A stretch of DNA of 64,000 nucleotides, taken from positions 95,541 through 159,540 of the forward strand of contig JBEKDA010000004.1 of NCBI GenBank assembly GCA_050014595.1. The letters run 5' to 3'. Source of the stretch: PALSA-129 sp050014595 (GTDB lineage: Bacteria; Acidobacteriota; Terriglobia; Bryobacterales; Bryobacteraceae). The notes beneath the pieces were generated by a model. That model did no database searches. It was given only the letters and a program-made list of their open reading frames with translations, and was not told where the DNA came from. Shown here piece by piece: positions 50,665-61,099 of this stretch (position 1 is the first letter of the stretch; every line of letters starts with the position of its first letter). The translations under genes and the position numbers were made by a program.

Positions 50665-53526
50665 ATGAAACGAATCCTCGTCCTTGCTGCCGTACTCTGC
50701 GTCTGCGGGTTGGCGGCCGCATTTGCCCAGACGTTGCCACCGGGCGTCCAAAAGGGTGTCTCCATGGGAGGCATCACCGAATATGACTATCCCAACGGTT
50801 TGCGGGTGCTGCTGTATCCCGATCCGGCGGAACCCAAGGTCACCGTCAACGTGACCTACCTGGTGGGCTCGCGTTACGAAGGCTACGGCGAAACCGGCAT
50901 GGCGCACCTGCTGGAACACCTGGACTTCATCGAGACCACCAACGGCCGGAAGGTCAAGGAAGAACTGGTGGCGCACGGGGCGAACTGGAACGGGACGACC
51001 TCGGAAGACCGCACCAACTACTACGAAACGGTGTCGGCGAGCGACGAGAATCTCAAGTGGGCTCTGGGCCTGGAAGCCGACCGGATGGTCAACGTGAAAT
51101 TCACCAAGCAGATTCTGGACACCGAGATGACCGTGGTGCGCAACGAGCTGGAGCGCGGCGAGAATCAGCCGGCGTCGATCCTGCGCGAGCGCGTGGCGGC
51201 CACGGCATACATCTGGCACAACTACGGGAAGTCGGTGATCGGCTCCAAGGAAGATCTGGAGAACGTTCCTTACACTCGTCCCGAGGCTTTCTATCACAAG
51301 TATTACCAGCCCGACAACGCGGTGCTGGTGGTGACGGGACGGATCGACGAAGCCAAGACTTTGCAATTCGTGGCCGATTCCATCGGCAGGATTCCGCGGC
51401 CGGCGCGGGTGCTGGATCAGACCTACACCATCGAGCCTCCGCAGGATGGCGAGCGGTTTGTGGCGCTGCGGCGCGTGGGCCAAGGCCAGAACGTGGATAT
51501 CGCTTACCATGCGGTGTCGGCGGGACATGCGGATTCGGCGGCTCTGCAGGTGCTGGCGGGGATCATGAACGGCAGCGGCGGGCGCGGTGGACGCGGCGGC
51601 GGCGGGCGGGGCGGCCGCGGCGGCAACGATCCGAATGAAGGCCGGCTCACCAAGTTCGTGGTGGACACGGAGCTGGCGCAATCGGCCAACATGGGGTTCC
51701 AGGGCCGGCACGATCCGGGCCTGGTGGAGTTTTCCGCGACGTTGACCAAGGACCAATCGCCCGACGCGGCGCGCGATGCCATCTTCAAGGTGATCGACGA
51801 TGTAGTGGCCAACCCGCCCACCGCGGCGGATGTGGAGCGCGTGCGCACACAGCTTCTGCTGGGGTTGGAGAACAGCCTGTCGAATCCGCAATCGATTGCC
51901 ACCGGGGCATTGAATAACGCCATCGCGCAGGGCGACTGGCGGCTCATGTTCCTGCAGCACGACCGCTTGAAGGATGTGCAGCCTGCCGATCTGGTGCGCG
52001 TGGCCAAGCTGTATTTCAAGCCCTCCAATCGCACCGTGGGTTACTACATTCCCGATATGAGTCCGGACCGCACGGTGGTGCCGGCCACGCCGGATCTGAA
52101 CGAGGTGATGCGGAATTACAAGAGCACGGTGAGCGTGGTGCACGGCGAGACTTTCGATCCGACCATCGCCAACATTGAAAGCCGCGCGGTGTTTTCCAAG
52201 CTGGCCAACGGAATGAAGGTGGCGGTTCTGGCGAAGAAGACCGAGAACAACGAGGTGACGGGCACCATCGAGCTGCGCTTCGGCGACGCCACTTCGCTGG
52301 TGGGGCGGCGGGAGGCGGCGTCGTTCGCCGGCGGCATGCTGATGGCGGGCACCAAGAGCCACACACGGCAGGAGATCACCGACGAGATGCGCAAGCTGAA
52401 TGCGCGCATCACGGTGAGCGGCGGTGGCGGCGGCGGCTTTGGCGGCGGGCGCGGCGGTGGCGGCGGGCGCGGCGGCGCCGGGGGCGGCGGCAGTATGTCC
52501 AGCGCCACGGCCACAATTACGGCGCCGGCGCAGAACTTTCTGCCGGCCATGCGGCTGGCGGTGGAGATGCTGAAGGAGCCGTTGCTCCCGCAGGAAGATT
52601 TCGACCGCACCAAGACGCAACGGCTGAAAGCCCTGGAGGTGGTCCCGACGGAGCCGAACCAGTTGGCGCAGGAGCGGTTGAACCGGCACATCAGCCCGTT
52701 TGCCAAGGGCGATGTGCAGTATTCGCCCACGCGCGAAGAGCAAGTGCCGGAGATCCAGAAGGTGACGATCGACGACGCCCGGAAATTCCACGACCAGTTT
52801 TACGGCGCCAACTACGGCGTATTGGCGGTGGTGGGACCGTTGGATGCGGCGGAAATCCAAAAGGCCGCCGGCGAATTGCTGGGCAACTGGAACACTTCCA
52901 AGGCCTATAAACCGCTGGTGACGCCGTACAAGAAGGTGGCGCCGATCAACGAAAAAATCGAGACGCCGGATAAGGCCAACGCCGAATTCATGGCCGGCGA
53001 ACGGTTCCAACTGTCGCAGAACGATGCGGACTATCCGGCCATGGTGCTGGCCAGTTACATGTTCGGCGAGCCGATTACTTCGCGCATCTCCGACCGCATC
53101 CGCAACCGCGAAGGTCTGAGCTACGGGGCCAACGCGCGCATGACGATTCCGGCCGAAGGCGATGCGGCCACGCTCGCGGGCACCGTCAGTCTGAATCCCA
53201 AGGTGGGGCCGAAGGTGGAGGACTGTTTCCTCGATGAGTTGAATAAGGCGTATAAGTCCGGCTTCACGGCGGCGGAATTGGCCGAGGCGAAGAAGGCCAT
53301 CCTGGATGCGCGCATGGTGGGGCGCTCGACGGATGGGGCGCTGCTGACTCTGCTGGCGTCGCATCTGCAAATCGACCGGCCGCTGAAGTGGGATGCGGAC
53401 CTGGAAGCCAGGATGCAGGCGCTGACGGTGGAGCAGGTGAACGCCGCCTTCCGCAAGCACATCGATCCCAGCGGGCTCTCGATCGTGAAAGCGGGCGATT
53501 TCAAAGCCGCGGGCGTGTTCCAGTAG
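50665..53526 (+). CDS. Secreted M16-family zinc peptidase (insulinase-like)
   Basis: 953 residues with a signal peptide (ILVLAAVLCVCGLAAAFAQ). The inverted zinc motif HLLEH has ligands H81 and H85 and catalytic E84; the distal ligand is E161 in VVRNELERGE. Two M16 halves follow, the second (from about 500) without the zinc motif, as in full-length two-domain members. Gly/Arg-rich stretches lie at about 293-315 (GGRGGRGGGGRGGRGG) and 585-610, inserted between domain strands. Its gene is expressed from an extended -10 at 50631-50639. It probably degrades peptides in the periplasm. Confidence 0.92.
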   Translation: MKRILVLAAVLCVCGLAAAFAQTLPPGVQKGVSMGGITEYDYPNGLRVLLYPDPAEPKVTVNVTYLVGSRYEGYGETGMAHLLEHLDFIETTNGRKVKEELVAHGANWNGTTSEDRTNYYETVSASDENLKWALGLEADRMVNVKFTKQILDTEMTVVRNELERGENQPASILRERVAATAYIWHNYGKSVIGSKEDLENVPYTRPEAFYHKYYQPDNAVLVVTGRIDEAKTLQFVADSIGRIPRPARVLDQTYTIEPPQDGERFVALRRVGQGQNVDIAYHAVSAGHADSAALQVLAGIMNGSGGRGGRGGGGRGGRGGNDPNEGRLTKFVVDTELAQSANMGFQGRHDPGLVEFSATLTKDQSPDAARDAIFKVIDDVVANPPTAADVERVRTQLLLGLENSLSNPQSIATGALNNAIAQGDWRLMFLQHDRLKDVQPADLVRVAKLYFKPSNRTVGYYIPDMSPDRTVVPATPDLNEVMRNYKSTVSVVHGETFDPTIANIESRAVFSKLANGMKVAVLAKKTENNEVTGTIELRFGDATSLVGRREAASFAGGMLMAGTKSHTRQEITDEMRKLNARITVSGGGGGGFGGGRGGGGGRGGAGGGGSMSSATATITAPAQNFLPAMRLAVEMLKEPLLPQEDFDRTKTQRLKALEVVPTEPNQLAQERLNRHISPFAKGDVQYSPTREEQVPEIQKVTIDDARKFHDQFYGANYGVLAVVGPLDAAEIQKAAGELLGNWNTSKAYKPLVTPYKKVAPINEKIETPDKANAEFMAGERFQLSQNDADYPAMVLASYMFGEPITSRISDRIRNREGLSYGANARMTIPAEGDAATLAGTVSLNPKVGPKVEDCFLDELNKAYKSGFTAAELAEAKKAILDARMVGRSTDGALLTLLASHLQIDRPLKWDADLEARMQALTVEQVNAAFRKHIDPSGLSIVKAGDFKAAGVFQ

Positions 53527-53530
53527 GCGT

Positions 53531-53547
53531 ACAAACCGGAAGTTTGT
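53531..53547. terminator. Hairpin after the M16 gene
   Basis: ACAAAC-CGGAA-GTTTGT forms a 6-bp stem and 5-nt loop starting 5 nt after the stop codon. There is no T-tract, so it may be a REP-type hairpin rather than a terminator. Confidence 0.45.
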
Positions 53548-53589
53548 CCTACCCTGGAATTCGTGGGCGGCAACGCGGCAACCCGATCG

Positions 53590-54912
53590 ATGGGCAAGCG
53601 CTTGTTCCTGGCGGCGCTGCTGATCTATGGCGTCTGCCCGCCCTTTACTTCGTTCGATTCGTATTGGACGGTTCCCACGGCGCTCAGCCTGATGCGGCAC
53701 GGCTCGACGGCCGTGGACGAATTCGCGGCGGCGGCGCCGCCCCTGGCGCGCCTGACCTTGGAGTGCGTGCCCGCGGAGGGGCCGGCGTTTCGCTACCAGA
53801 GCGGCGCGGGTTGCCCGGGCGGCCACTGGTACAACTTTTTCCCCACCGGCGTTGCGGTGCTGGCGTTGCCGCTGGTGGCGGCGATGCAGATGGTCACGGG
53901 TCTTTTCGCGGCGGTCTTTCCCGGCGCCCCACGGATAGTCTCGCAGCCGGCCCTCGCCGCCTTTCTGGCGGGCGATTTGCTCGGCGGGCACGTCCTGGTG
54001 GAGTTGTGGTGCGCGGCTGCGTTTGGCGCCATCACGGTCTGGCTGCAGTACCGGATGGCGCGGCGGTTTCTGACGGAGCGCGCGGCGCTGGGGTTGGCGC
54101 TGGTGTTCGCCCTGGGCACATCCGAGTGGTCGGTGGCGAGCCGCAACCTGTATCAGCAGGGTCTCACGGCATTGCTGCTGAGCGCGGCGCTGTGGCTGGC
54201 GCTTCGCGCGCGTGAAGATGCAGAGTGGATTCGCTTCGCATCGGTTCCGCTGGCGCTGGCCTTTACGGTGAGGCCGTCGAACGCTGTTGCGGTGATGGTG
54301 TTCACGGTTTACGTGGCGGTTCACTATCGCGCCTGGCTATGGCGTTATGCGCTGTGGTGTGTGCCGGTGGCGGCGCCGTTTCTGGCTTACAATCTGCTGG
54401 TGCGGCATGCATTGCTGCAGAATTACTATCTGGCGGCGCCGACCCGGTATCCCGCTTGGGAAGGCCTGGCGATGCACCTGGTGAGCCCCTCCCGCGGGCT
54501 GTTCGTGTTCACTCCGGTCTTTCTGTTTTCGATTGCGGGCATGGTGCTGGCGTGGCGCTCCAGGTGGTGTTTTCCGCTGGCGCCCTACCTGATGGCGATT
54601 CTGGTGCTGCACACGGCGCTGATCGCTTCGGTCTGGGAGGGCCACGGTTTCGGACCGCGTTATTATGCCGATGTCGGGCCGCTGTTCACGTTTTTCCTGG
54701 TTCCGGTCTTTCGCCATTGGGAGACGATGCGGGGCGCGCCGCGAAACATCACCGCGGCGATTTTTCTGCTGCTGGCGGCGTGGGGCGTTTTCGTGCATGG
54801 GCGCGGCGCGACCTCCACGGCGGTCCAATATTGGAATGTGACGCCGGCCGGCGTGGATGCTACCGTGCGGGTTTGGGATTGGAGCGATCCGCAGTTTCTG
54901 AGAGGACTGTGA
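53590..54912 (+). CDS. Multi-pass membrane protein, GT-C-like
   Basis: 440 residues from the ATG at 53590; an in-frame GTG nine codons upstream is less likely. About 10 helices, beginning LFLAALLIYGVCPPF. The first loop carries FTSFDSYWTVPTALSLMRHG, acidic but without the DD pair, so membership in the GT39/PMT-like group is tentative. WEGHGFGPRYYADVGPLFTFF near residue 355 resembles the late loop of such proteins. There is no close similarity to the other GT-C paralogues. Function is unknown. Confidence 0.7.
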   Translation: MGKRLFLAALLIYGVCPPFTSFDSYWTVPTALSLMRHGSTAVDEFAAAAPPLARLTLECVPAEGPAFRYQSGAGCPGGHWYNFFPTGVAVLALPLVAAMQMVTGLFAAVFPGAPRIVSQPALAAFLAGDLLGGHVLVELWCAAAFGAITVWLQYRMARRFLTERAALGLALVFALGTSEWSVASRNLYQQGLTALLLSAALWLALRAREDAEWIRFASVPLALAFTVRPSNAVAVMVFTVYVAVHYRAWLWRYALWCVPVAAPFLAYNLLVRHALLQNYYLAAPTRYPAWEGLAMHLVSPSRGLFVFTPVFLFSIAGMVLAWRSRWCFPLAPYLMAILVLHTALIASVWEGHGFGPRYYADVGPLFTFFLVPVFRHWETMRGAPRNITAAIFLLLAAWGVFVHGRGATSTAVQYWNVTPAGVDATVRVWDWSDPQFLRGL

Positions 54913-55106
54913 CGGTGAGACTCGGCGCGGTCCGCGACAAACCGGTCATAAACCTCGCTGAGGCGTCGTCATATCTGGATAGCCGATCCAGTACTTTTCC
55001 CTTGAGCATTTGTGCGAAAGCGAACCAGCCCGCGCAGTTTTTTGATGTAGCCTGATAACGTTTACACATTCCCTGACGCCATTACTCAAAGTAGGGTGAG
55101 TTCCAA

Positions 55107-56651
55107 ATGCCGGTGAAGCGGCTTTTAGCCAATCGGGACCGGGAATTCCGGTTACTCTTCGAAGAGCATCCACAGCCCATGTGGATTGTGGATGCGGCCA
55201 GCGCGGAATTTCTTGCGGCCAACGCGGCGGCTTGCGCGTTGTATGGGTACACCGGCGAAGAGTTCAAGAGCATGACGCTCGATGCCGTGGAAGCGCCCGA
55301 AGAGGCCGGCCGCTTCCTCGAAGAGCTGCACAGCGCGGCGCGGCCGGCGGCCAGCGCGTGGCATCACCGCGACTGCGGCGGCCGGCTCATCGACGTTGAG
55401 ATCGCGGTCCACGAGATCCAATACGGCGGGCGGACCGCGGCGCTCGCGGTGGTCATGGATATCACCAGCCGCCGGCAGCTTGAAGAGCAGTTGAGCCAGG
55501 CGCGGAAGATGGAAGCCATCGGGATGCTGACGGGCGGCGTGGCGCACGACTTCAACAACCTGCTGACCATCATCACCGGTTACAGCCAGTTGATTCTCGC
55601 CAAGGCCCCCAAGGGCGATGCCAGCCGCCATTCGGCCGAACAGATTGTCAAGGCGGCGGAGCGCGCGGGCGAGCTGACCAGGCAACTCCTGGCCTTCAGC
55701 CGGCGCCGCGCGACCGAAGCCAAGCCGCTGGACCTGAACGCCGTGGTGTCGAGCCTGAGCGGCATGATCAAGCGGCTGATCGGCGAAGATATCGAACTGC
55801 GGCTGGCGCTCGGCGAGGAACTGGGCCGCGTGGTGGCCGACGCCGGACAAGTCGAGCAGGTGCTGCTGAACCTGGCCGTGAACAGCCGCGATGCCATGCC
55901 CAAGGGCGGAGTGCTGACCATCGAAACGGTCAACGCCACGGTGGAGCGCGATCATCGCGGCCGCACGCCCGCGCTGAAATCCGGGCCGTATGTTGTGCTG
56001 ATGGTGAGCGACACCGGCTGCGGCATGGACGAAGCCACGCGGGCGCGTATCTTCGAGCCGTTCTTCACCACCAAGAGCGCGGGCGCCGGCACGGGCCTGG
56101 GACTTTTCACCGTGGCCGGAATCGTCAAGCGAAGCGGCGGCGCGGTGGATGTGTTGAGCAGCCCCGGCGGCGGCACGTGTTTCCAGGTTTACCTGCCGCT
56201 GGTCGGCCGCAAGGTGGCTGCCTCGCCGCCGGCGGCGCGCATCGCGGCGGCGGGCGGCGCCGAAACCATTCTGCTGGTGGAAGACGAAGAGATGGTTCGC
56301 GCCCTGGTGCGCGAGACCCTCGAAGCCCAGGGCTACCGGGTGTTGGAAGCGGCCGACCCAGCGCAGGCCCGCGCGCTGGCGGATGACTGCGGCGGCAAGA
56401 TTCACCTGCTGATCACGGATGTCGTCATGCCCTACGCCAGCGGACCCGATCTGGCGCGGGCACTGCTGCGCGGCCGCCCGGATATGAAGGTGCTGTACAT
56501 TTCGGGCCACAGCCAAAGCGCCATCCAAAGGCGCGGCGTGAAGCGCCAGCTCGTGGCATTTCTGTCCAAGCCGTTCGCTCCGGCGGCGCTTGCCTCCAAG
56601 GTGCGCGAGGTGCTGGAAAGCGACGACCAGGCGCGGCACGCCGGCGAGTAA
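55107..56651 (+). CDS. Soluble hybrid sensor histidine kinase (PAS-HisKA-HATPase-REC)
   Basis: 514 residues without membrane segments. A PAS domain occupies about 10-120 (FEEHPQPMWIVDAASAEFL). The H-box GGVAHDFNNLLT has phospho-acceptor H147. The ATPase domain shows LLNLAVNSRDAM (N255/N259), SDTGCGMD and GTGLGLFTV. The C-terminal receiver domain (386-505) has the acidic pocket VEDEE, phospho-acceptor D438 in LLITDVVMP and FLSKPF. It is therefore a cytoplasmic FixL-like kinase with a built-in receiver; no separate response regulator gene is adjacent. Confidence 0.95.
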   Translation: MPVKRLLANRDREFRLLFEEHPQPMWIVDAASAEFLAANAAACALYGYTGEEFKSMTLDAVEAPEEAGRFLEELHSAARPAASAWHHRDCGGRLIDVEIAVHEIQYGGRTAALAVVMDITSRRQLEEQLSQARKMEAIGMLTGGVAHDFNNLLTIITGYSQLILAKAPKGDASRHSAEQIVKAAERAGELTRQLLAFSRRRATEAKPLDLNAVVSSLSGMIKRLIGEDIELRLALGEELGRVVADAGQVEQVLLNLAVNSRDAMPKGGVLTIETVNATVERDHRGRTPALKSGPYVVLMVSDTGCGMDEATRARIFEPFFTTKSAGAGTGLGLFTVAGIVKRSGGAVDVLSSPGGGTCFQVYLPLVGRKVAASPPAARIAAAGGAETILLVEDEEMVRALVRETLEAQGYRVLEAADPAQARALADDCGGKIHLLITDVVMPYASGPDLARALLRGRPDMKVLYISGHSQSAIQRRGVKRQLVAFLSKPFAPAALASKVREVLESDDQARHAGE

Positions 56652-56690
56652 GCTTTCGAGCTTCGATTCGCGTATGATCGTGGGAGAAGC

Positions 56691-59177
56691 ATGCGGCTGC
56701 CGGTAGTGTGCGTCTGGATCATCGTGACCATGTGCCCGCTGGCTCCCGCCCAGGTGCGCGTGGCCGGCCGGGTGACGAACGAAACCAACTCGCCCGTTGC
56801 CGGCGCCAGAGTGACCCTTGAAGACCTTCCCTCGACCAAGATCTATCAAGCGGTTTCCGATCCAACCGGCTCCTTCCTCTTGCAGTTGCCGGCCGCCGGC
56901 GCCTATTCGCTGAAAGTCGACCGCGAAGGCTTCTACATTGTCTCCGAACCGTCGATCGCGGTGCCCGCCACGGCGCCGGAGGAGCCGCCTTTCGAATTGC
57001 ACATCGCGCTGCAATCGATCCACGAGATTCGCACATCCATCGAAGTGAAGGGCGATCCGGGCATGATCGACATGGATCGGGTCACGCCACAGACCACGCT
57101 CAGCAGCCGCACGCTCTACGACGTGCCCTTTCCCAATCAGAACGACCTGCGCAGCGGGCTGCGCATGATTTCGGGAGTGGTGCAGGATTCCGGCGGCGGG
57201 ATACACCTGTTCGGGGGATCGGAAGACCAGGCTCAGTACAGCTTCGAGGGCTTCCAATTGAATGACCCGCTGACCGGGCGATTCGACGCGCGCATGAGCC
57301 TGGAGTCGGTGCAATCGGTGGATGTCCAGGCCTCGCCAGCGGGGGCCGAGATGGGGCGGGGCGCGGCGGGAACCATGATCCTGCATGCGCGGACCGGCGG
57401 CGACGAGTTCAAGTACTCGGCCACCAACGTGTTTCCCGGCGTCGATATCGGCCAAGGCTTGCGGGTCTCCAGTTGGACTCCGCGCGGCAACATTTCCGGC
57501 CCATGGAAAAAAGGGCGCGCCTGGTTTTTCAATACCGCCGAACTGCAATTCATCCGCACCACCGTGCCGCAACTGCCCGCCAGCCAGAACTCTTCCATAA
57601 GCTGGCGCTTCAACGATCTGCTGCACAACCAGGTCAACCTGAGCAACAAGAACATTCTGTTCGTCGGGCTGCTGTTCAATTACTGGTATGCGCCGCGCAA
57701 CGGGATTACTTATCTGGACCCTCGCCAAACCACCGTGAACCGCCGCTCCAACCAGTGGTTCGGTTACATCAAAGATCAGCACTCGTTCTCCCGCAGCTCA
57801 CTCGTCGAGTTCGGATTCGCGGCCAGCCTCACGCGCAGCAGCGAAGTGCCGCAGGGCGATTCGCCGTACCTGATCACGCCCAACGGCCGCCTGGGAAACA
57901 ATTACCAGAACGCGCGCCGGGACGCCACGCGGCAACAGGCGATGGCCAATTATTTTCTGCCCTCCTTCCACTTTCTGGGCGAGCACCAATTGAAGACCGG
58001 AGGCGACATTGTCCATCTCGAATACGACCAGAACATCAGCCGCTCCGGCATCGATTACCTGAACAACGCCGGGGCCACGGTTCGCGCGATCAGCTTCACG
58101 GGGCCGGGCCGCCTGAGCCGCGCCAATTATGAGAGCGCCATTTACGTGCAGGATTCCTGGAGAGTGCGGCCCTGGCTGCTGGTGGAAACGGGATGGCGCG
58201 CCGACCAGGACTACCTTCTCGGCCGCTGGAACTCGTCGCCACGCGCCGGATTTGCGATCTCGCCGCCTGGAATGGAGGGCACGCGCATTGCGGGCGGTTT
58301 CGCGCGGATCGTCGATCCCACCAATCTGCAACTGTTCACGCGGCCGGCCGATCAATCCGCCATCTCGACTTATTTCGACGCCGCCGGCAACCTGATCTAC
58401 GGCCCGGTGGTGTCGGTCTTCACCTTCGGGCCGCACTTGCAGAATCCGCGCGCCGATGTCTGGAATCTGGGCGTGGAGCGCGTTCTGCCCAAGCTGCTGC
58501 AAGCCAGGATCCAGTTGCTGCGGCGGAGTTCGTCGCGCGGGTTCGACTACGAGAACAACCTGCCCGCCGCGGAACAGTTGCCGGCCATCCTGGCCGGCGC
58601 GCCCAACCCGGGTCCGCTCAGCGCCGACTATGTGTTGACCAACCAGCGGCAGGACCAGTATGATTCGGCCGAAATTACGCTGCGCCAGCCGCTCAAGGGC
58701 CGCTATGAGTGGATGGTGAGCTACACGCGCAGCCGGGCGGCGTCGAATGCCGTGATCGAGCGGACCATCGACCAGCCTTTGAGCATCTCCCTCGACAACG
58801 GCCCTTTGCCGTGGAATGCGCCGAACCGCCTGCTGAGCTGGGGCTATCTTCCGGCGTGGGGCAGAAGCTGGGCGATCGCCTATCTGCTGGATTGGCATTC
58901 GGGCTTGCCCTTTTCGATTCAGGATCCGTACGGGCAACTGGTGGGAACCGTCGACGACCATCGCTTCCACCAGTTCTTCGAGTTGAATCTGTTCATCGAA
59001 CGCCAGCTTTCCGTGCGCGGCTATCGCATGGCTTTGCGCGGAGGCTTCAACAACATCACCGGCCACTCCAATCCCAACGTGGTGGACAATGTGACGGGCG
59101 GCCCGACTTATCTGCACCAATACGGCGGCCAGGCGCGCGCCCTGAACTTCCGGCTGCGGTTCCTGGGCCACCGCTGA
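56691..59177 (+). CDS. TonB-dependent receptor-like protein with carboxypeptidase regulatory domain
   Basis: 828 residues. A signal peptide (VVCVWIIVTMCPLAPA) is followed by a CarboxypepD_reg-like Ig fold (VRVAGRVTNETNSPVAGARVTLEDL, about 22-105), a plug-like region (VQSVDVQASPAGAEMGRGAAGTMIL, about 200-235) and a long beta-barrel to the C-terminal FRLRFLGHR, ending in an aromatic/hydrophobic strand as outer-membrane barrels do. This architecture is highly expanded in Acidobacteriota and is usually linked to polysaccharide or protein uptake. A GGGAG box lies 6 nt before the ATG, and TATGAT at 56673-56678 may be its -10. Confidence 0.88.
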   Translation: MRLPVVCVWIIVTMCPLAPAQVRVAGRVTNETNSPVAGARVTLEDLPSTKIYQAVSDPTGSFLLQLPAAGAYSLKVDREGFYIVSEPSIAVPATAPEEPPFELHIALQSIHEIRTSIEVKGDPGMIDMDRVTPQTTLSSRTLYDVPFPNQNDLRSGLRMISGVVQDSGGGIHLFGGSEDQAQYSFEGFQLNDPLTGRFDARMSLESVQSVDVQASPAGAEMGRGAAGTMILHARTGGDEFKYSATNVFPGVDIGQGLRVSSWTPRGNISGPWKKGRAWFFNTAELQFIRTTVPQLPASQNSSISWRFNDLLHNQVNLSNKNILFVGLLFNYWYAPRNGITYLDPRQTTVNRRSNQWFGYIKDQHSFSRSSLVEFGFAASLTRSSEVPQGDSPYLITPNGRLGNNYQNARRDATRQQAMANYFLPSFHFLGEHQLKTGGDIVHLEYDQNISRSGIDYLNNAGATVRAISFTGPGRLSRANYESAIYVQDSWRVRPWLLVETGWRADQDYLLGRWNSSPRAGFAISPPGMEGTRIAGGFARIVDPTNLQLFTRPADQSAISTYFDAAGNLIYGPVVSVFTFGPHLQNPRADVWNLGVERVLPKLLQARIQLLRRSSSRGFDYENNLPAAEQLPAILAGAPNPGPLSADYVLTNQRQDQYDSAEITLRQPLKGRYEWMVSYTRSRAASNAVIERTIDQPLSISLDNGPLPWNAPNRLLSWGYLPAWGRSWAIAYLLDWHSGLPFSIQDPYGQLVGTVDDHRFHQFFELNLFIERQLSVRGYRMALRGGFNNITGHSNPNVVDNVTGGPTYLHQYGGQARALNFRLRFLGHR

Positions 59178-59417
59178 GCCGCGGTCCGATTCTCTGTATA
59201 GATGCTCACATTTGGCGGTTGTGATTTCGGAACTAGCAGGGCCATTACGGGTTAATTAGAGCAGGAGGTCTTTGGAGGCCCAATGCTCGATTCCTCTACA
59301 CGATCCCTGTCCGGGTTGTTGCATGCCGCCAGCGACGTGGCGATCGCTACGGTTGCCGGCGGCCTGGTCCTTCTGATTCTTTATCCGCTCACGCTGTGCG
59401 CAGCGGGAGTGAAAGGC

Positions 59418-60217
<800 letters not shown>

Positions 60218-60221
<4 letters not shown>

Positions 60222-61099
60222 GCCAACGCCCGGCGGTAAACTTCCATGGTACGGCGAACCATGCGATCGACGGTGAACCGCTCCATCACGTCGCGCCGCG
60301 CGGCGCGCCCGAGACGCTGCGCCAGCGCCGGGTCGGCCAGCAATTCGCGGATGGCGGCGGCGATCTCTTCCGCGCGGTTCTCCACCAGCAGGCCGGTCTC
60401 GCGGTGGCGGACAATCTCCCGCAACCCGCCCACGCGGCTGGCCACCACGGGCACGCCCGCCGACATGGCCATCAGGGCTCCCGAGCCCAGCCCTTCGCTG
60501 TGCGTGATGTAGACGAAGACCGCGGCTTCCTTTAAGTGACGTTCGAGATCGTTGGAAAGTTGGAGCGTCACGCCGGCGAGGCGGGCGGCTTCGAGCGCCA
60601 GCGGCGCGCCTTTCCGCGGATCGCCGGCGTAAGCCGGCGCCACCACGGCGGAGCCTTGGGCGGGCGGGAGCAACGGCACGCCGTCGTACACCACGCTGAT
60701 GCTTTCTTCCGGCACGCCGGCCGATTCGAGGACGGCTTTGACAAACTCCGAGACCGCCAGGTAGTGGCGCGCGCGGCCGTATTTCCAACGGCTGCCCGGC
60801 GCGAAGGCCACGCGCCGCGAAACCAGCAGCGCATCGCTCGCCGCCATCGCGCCCAGCGTGTGGCTGCGCGCATCGTGGGCATGCAGCAAATCGTGGCGGC
60901 GCGCCAGCAGCACGGTGCGCGCCAGGCCCAGAGGCTCCACGCGGTGGCCCTGGCGGCGCGCGGCTGCAAACAGCGGAGAGCCGGCGCGCGCCAGCAGGGT
61001 GGACTCGACTCCCGCCGCCGCAAGCCCTTCCAGCAGGCGAAGCACCTGCCACTGGCCTCCGCGCAACTCCTTCCCGGCGTCGAGATGCAGAATGCGCAT
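60218..61099 (-). CDS. Glycosyltransferase family 4
   Basis: 293 residues, short for GT4. RILHLDAGKELRGGQWQVLRLLEGL is the N-terminal acceptor-binding start with the GGQ loop. The C-terminal donor domain shows THSEGLGSGALMAMSAGVPVVAS with the E-x7-E-like arrangement around residue 205 and RHRETGLLVENRAEEIAAAI near 245. It transfers a sugar from a nucleotide donor, probably to a lipid or LPS acceptor. It overlaps the prepilin peptidase by 4 nt and shares one base with the GT2 gene (TGATG), so these three form one operon. Confidence 0.88.

Noticed and set aside
50480..50740. Longer GntR start giving 230 residues
   Set aside because: The extra 87 residues are repeat-derived and lie upstream of a near-consensus promoter, so they cannot be part of that transcript.
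50476..54324. A 1282-codon open frame on the minus strand
   Set aside because: It is antisense to the M16 peptidase and the following membrane protein, both well supported. The product is rich in His, Arg and Gly with no domain, as expected of a GC-rich shadow frame.
60222..61052. N-terminal extension of the prepilin peptidase frame to 544 codons
   Set aside because: The extension lies antiphase inside the GT4 gene; the ATGA overlap and the family N-terminus place the start at 60221.
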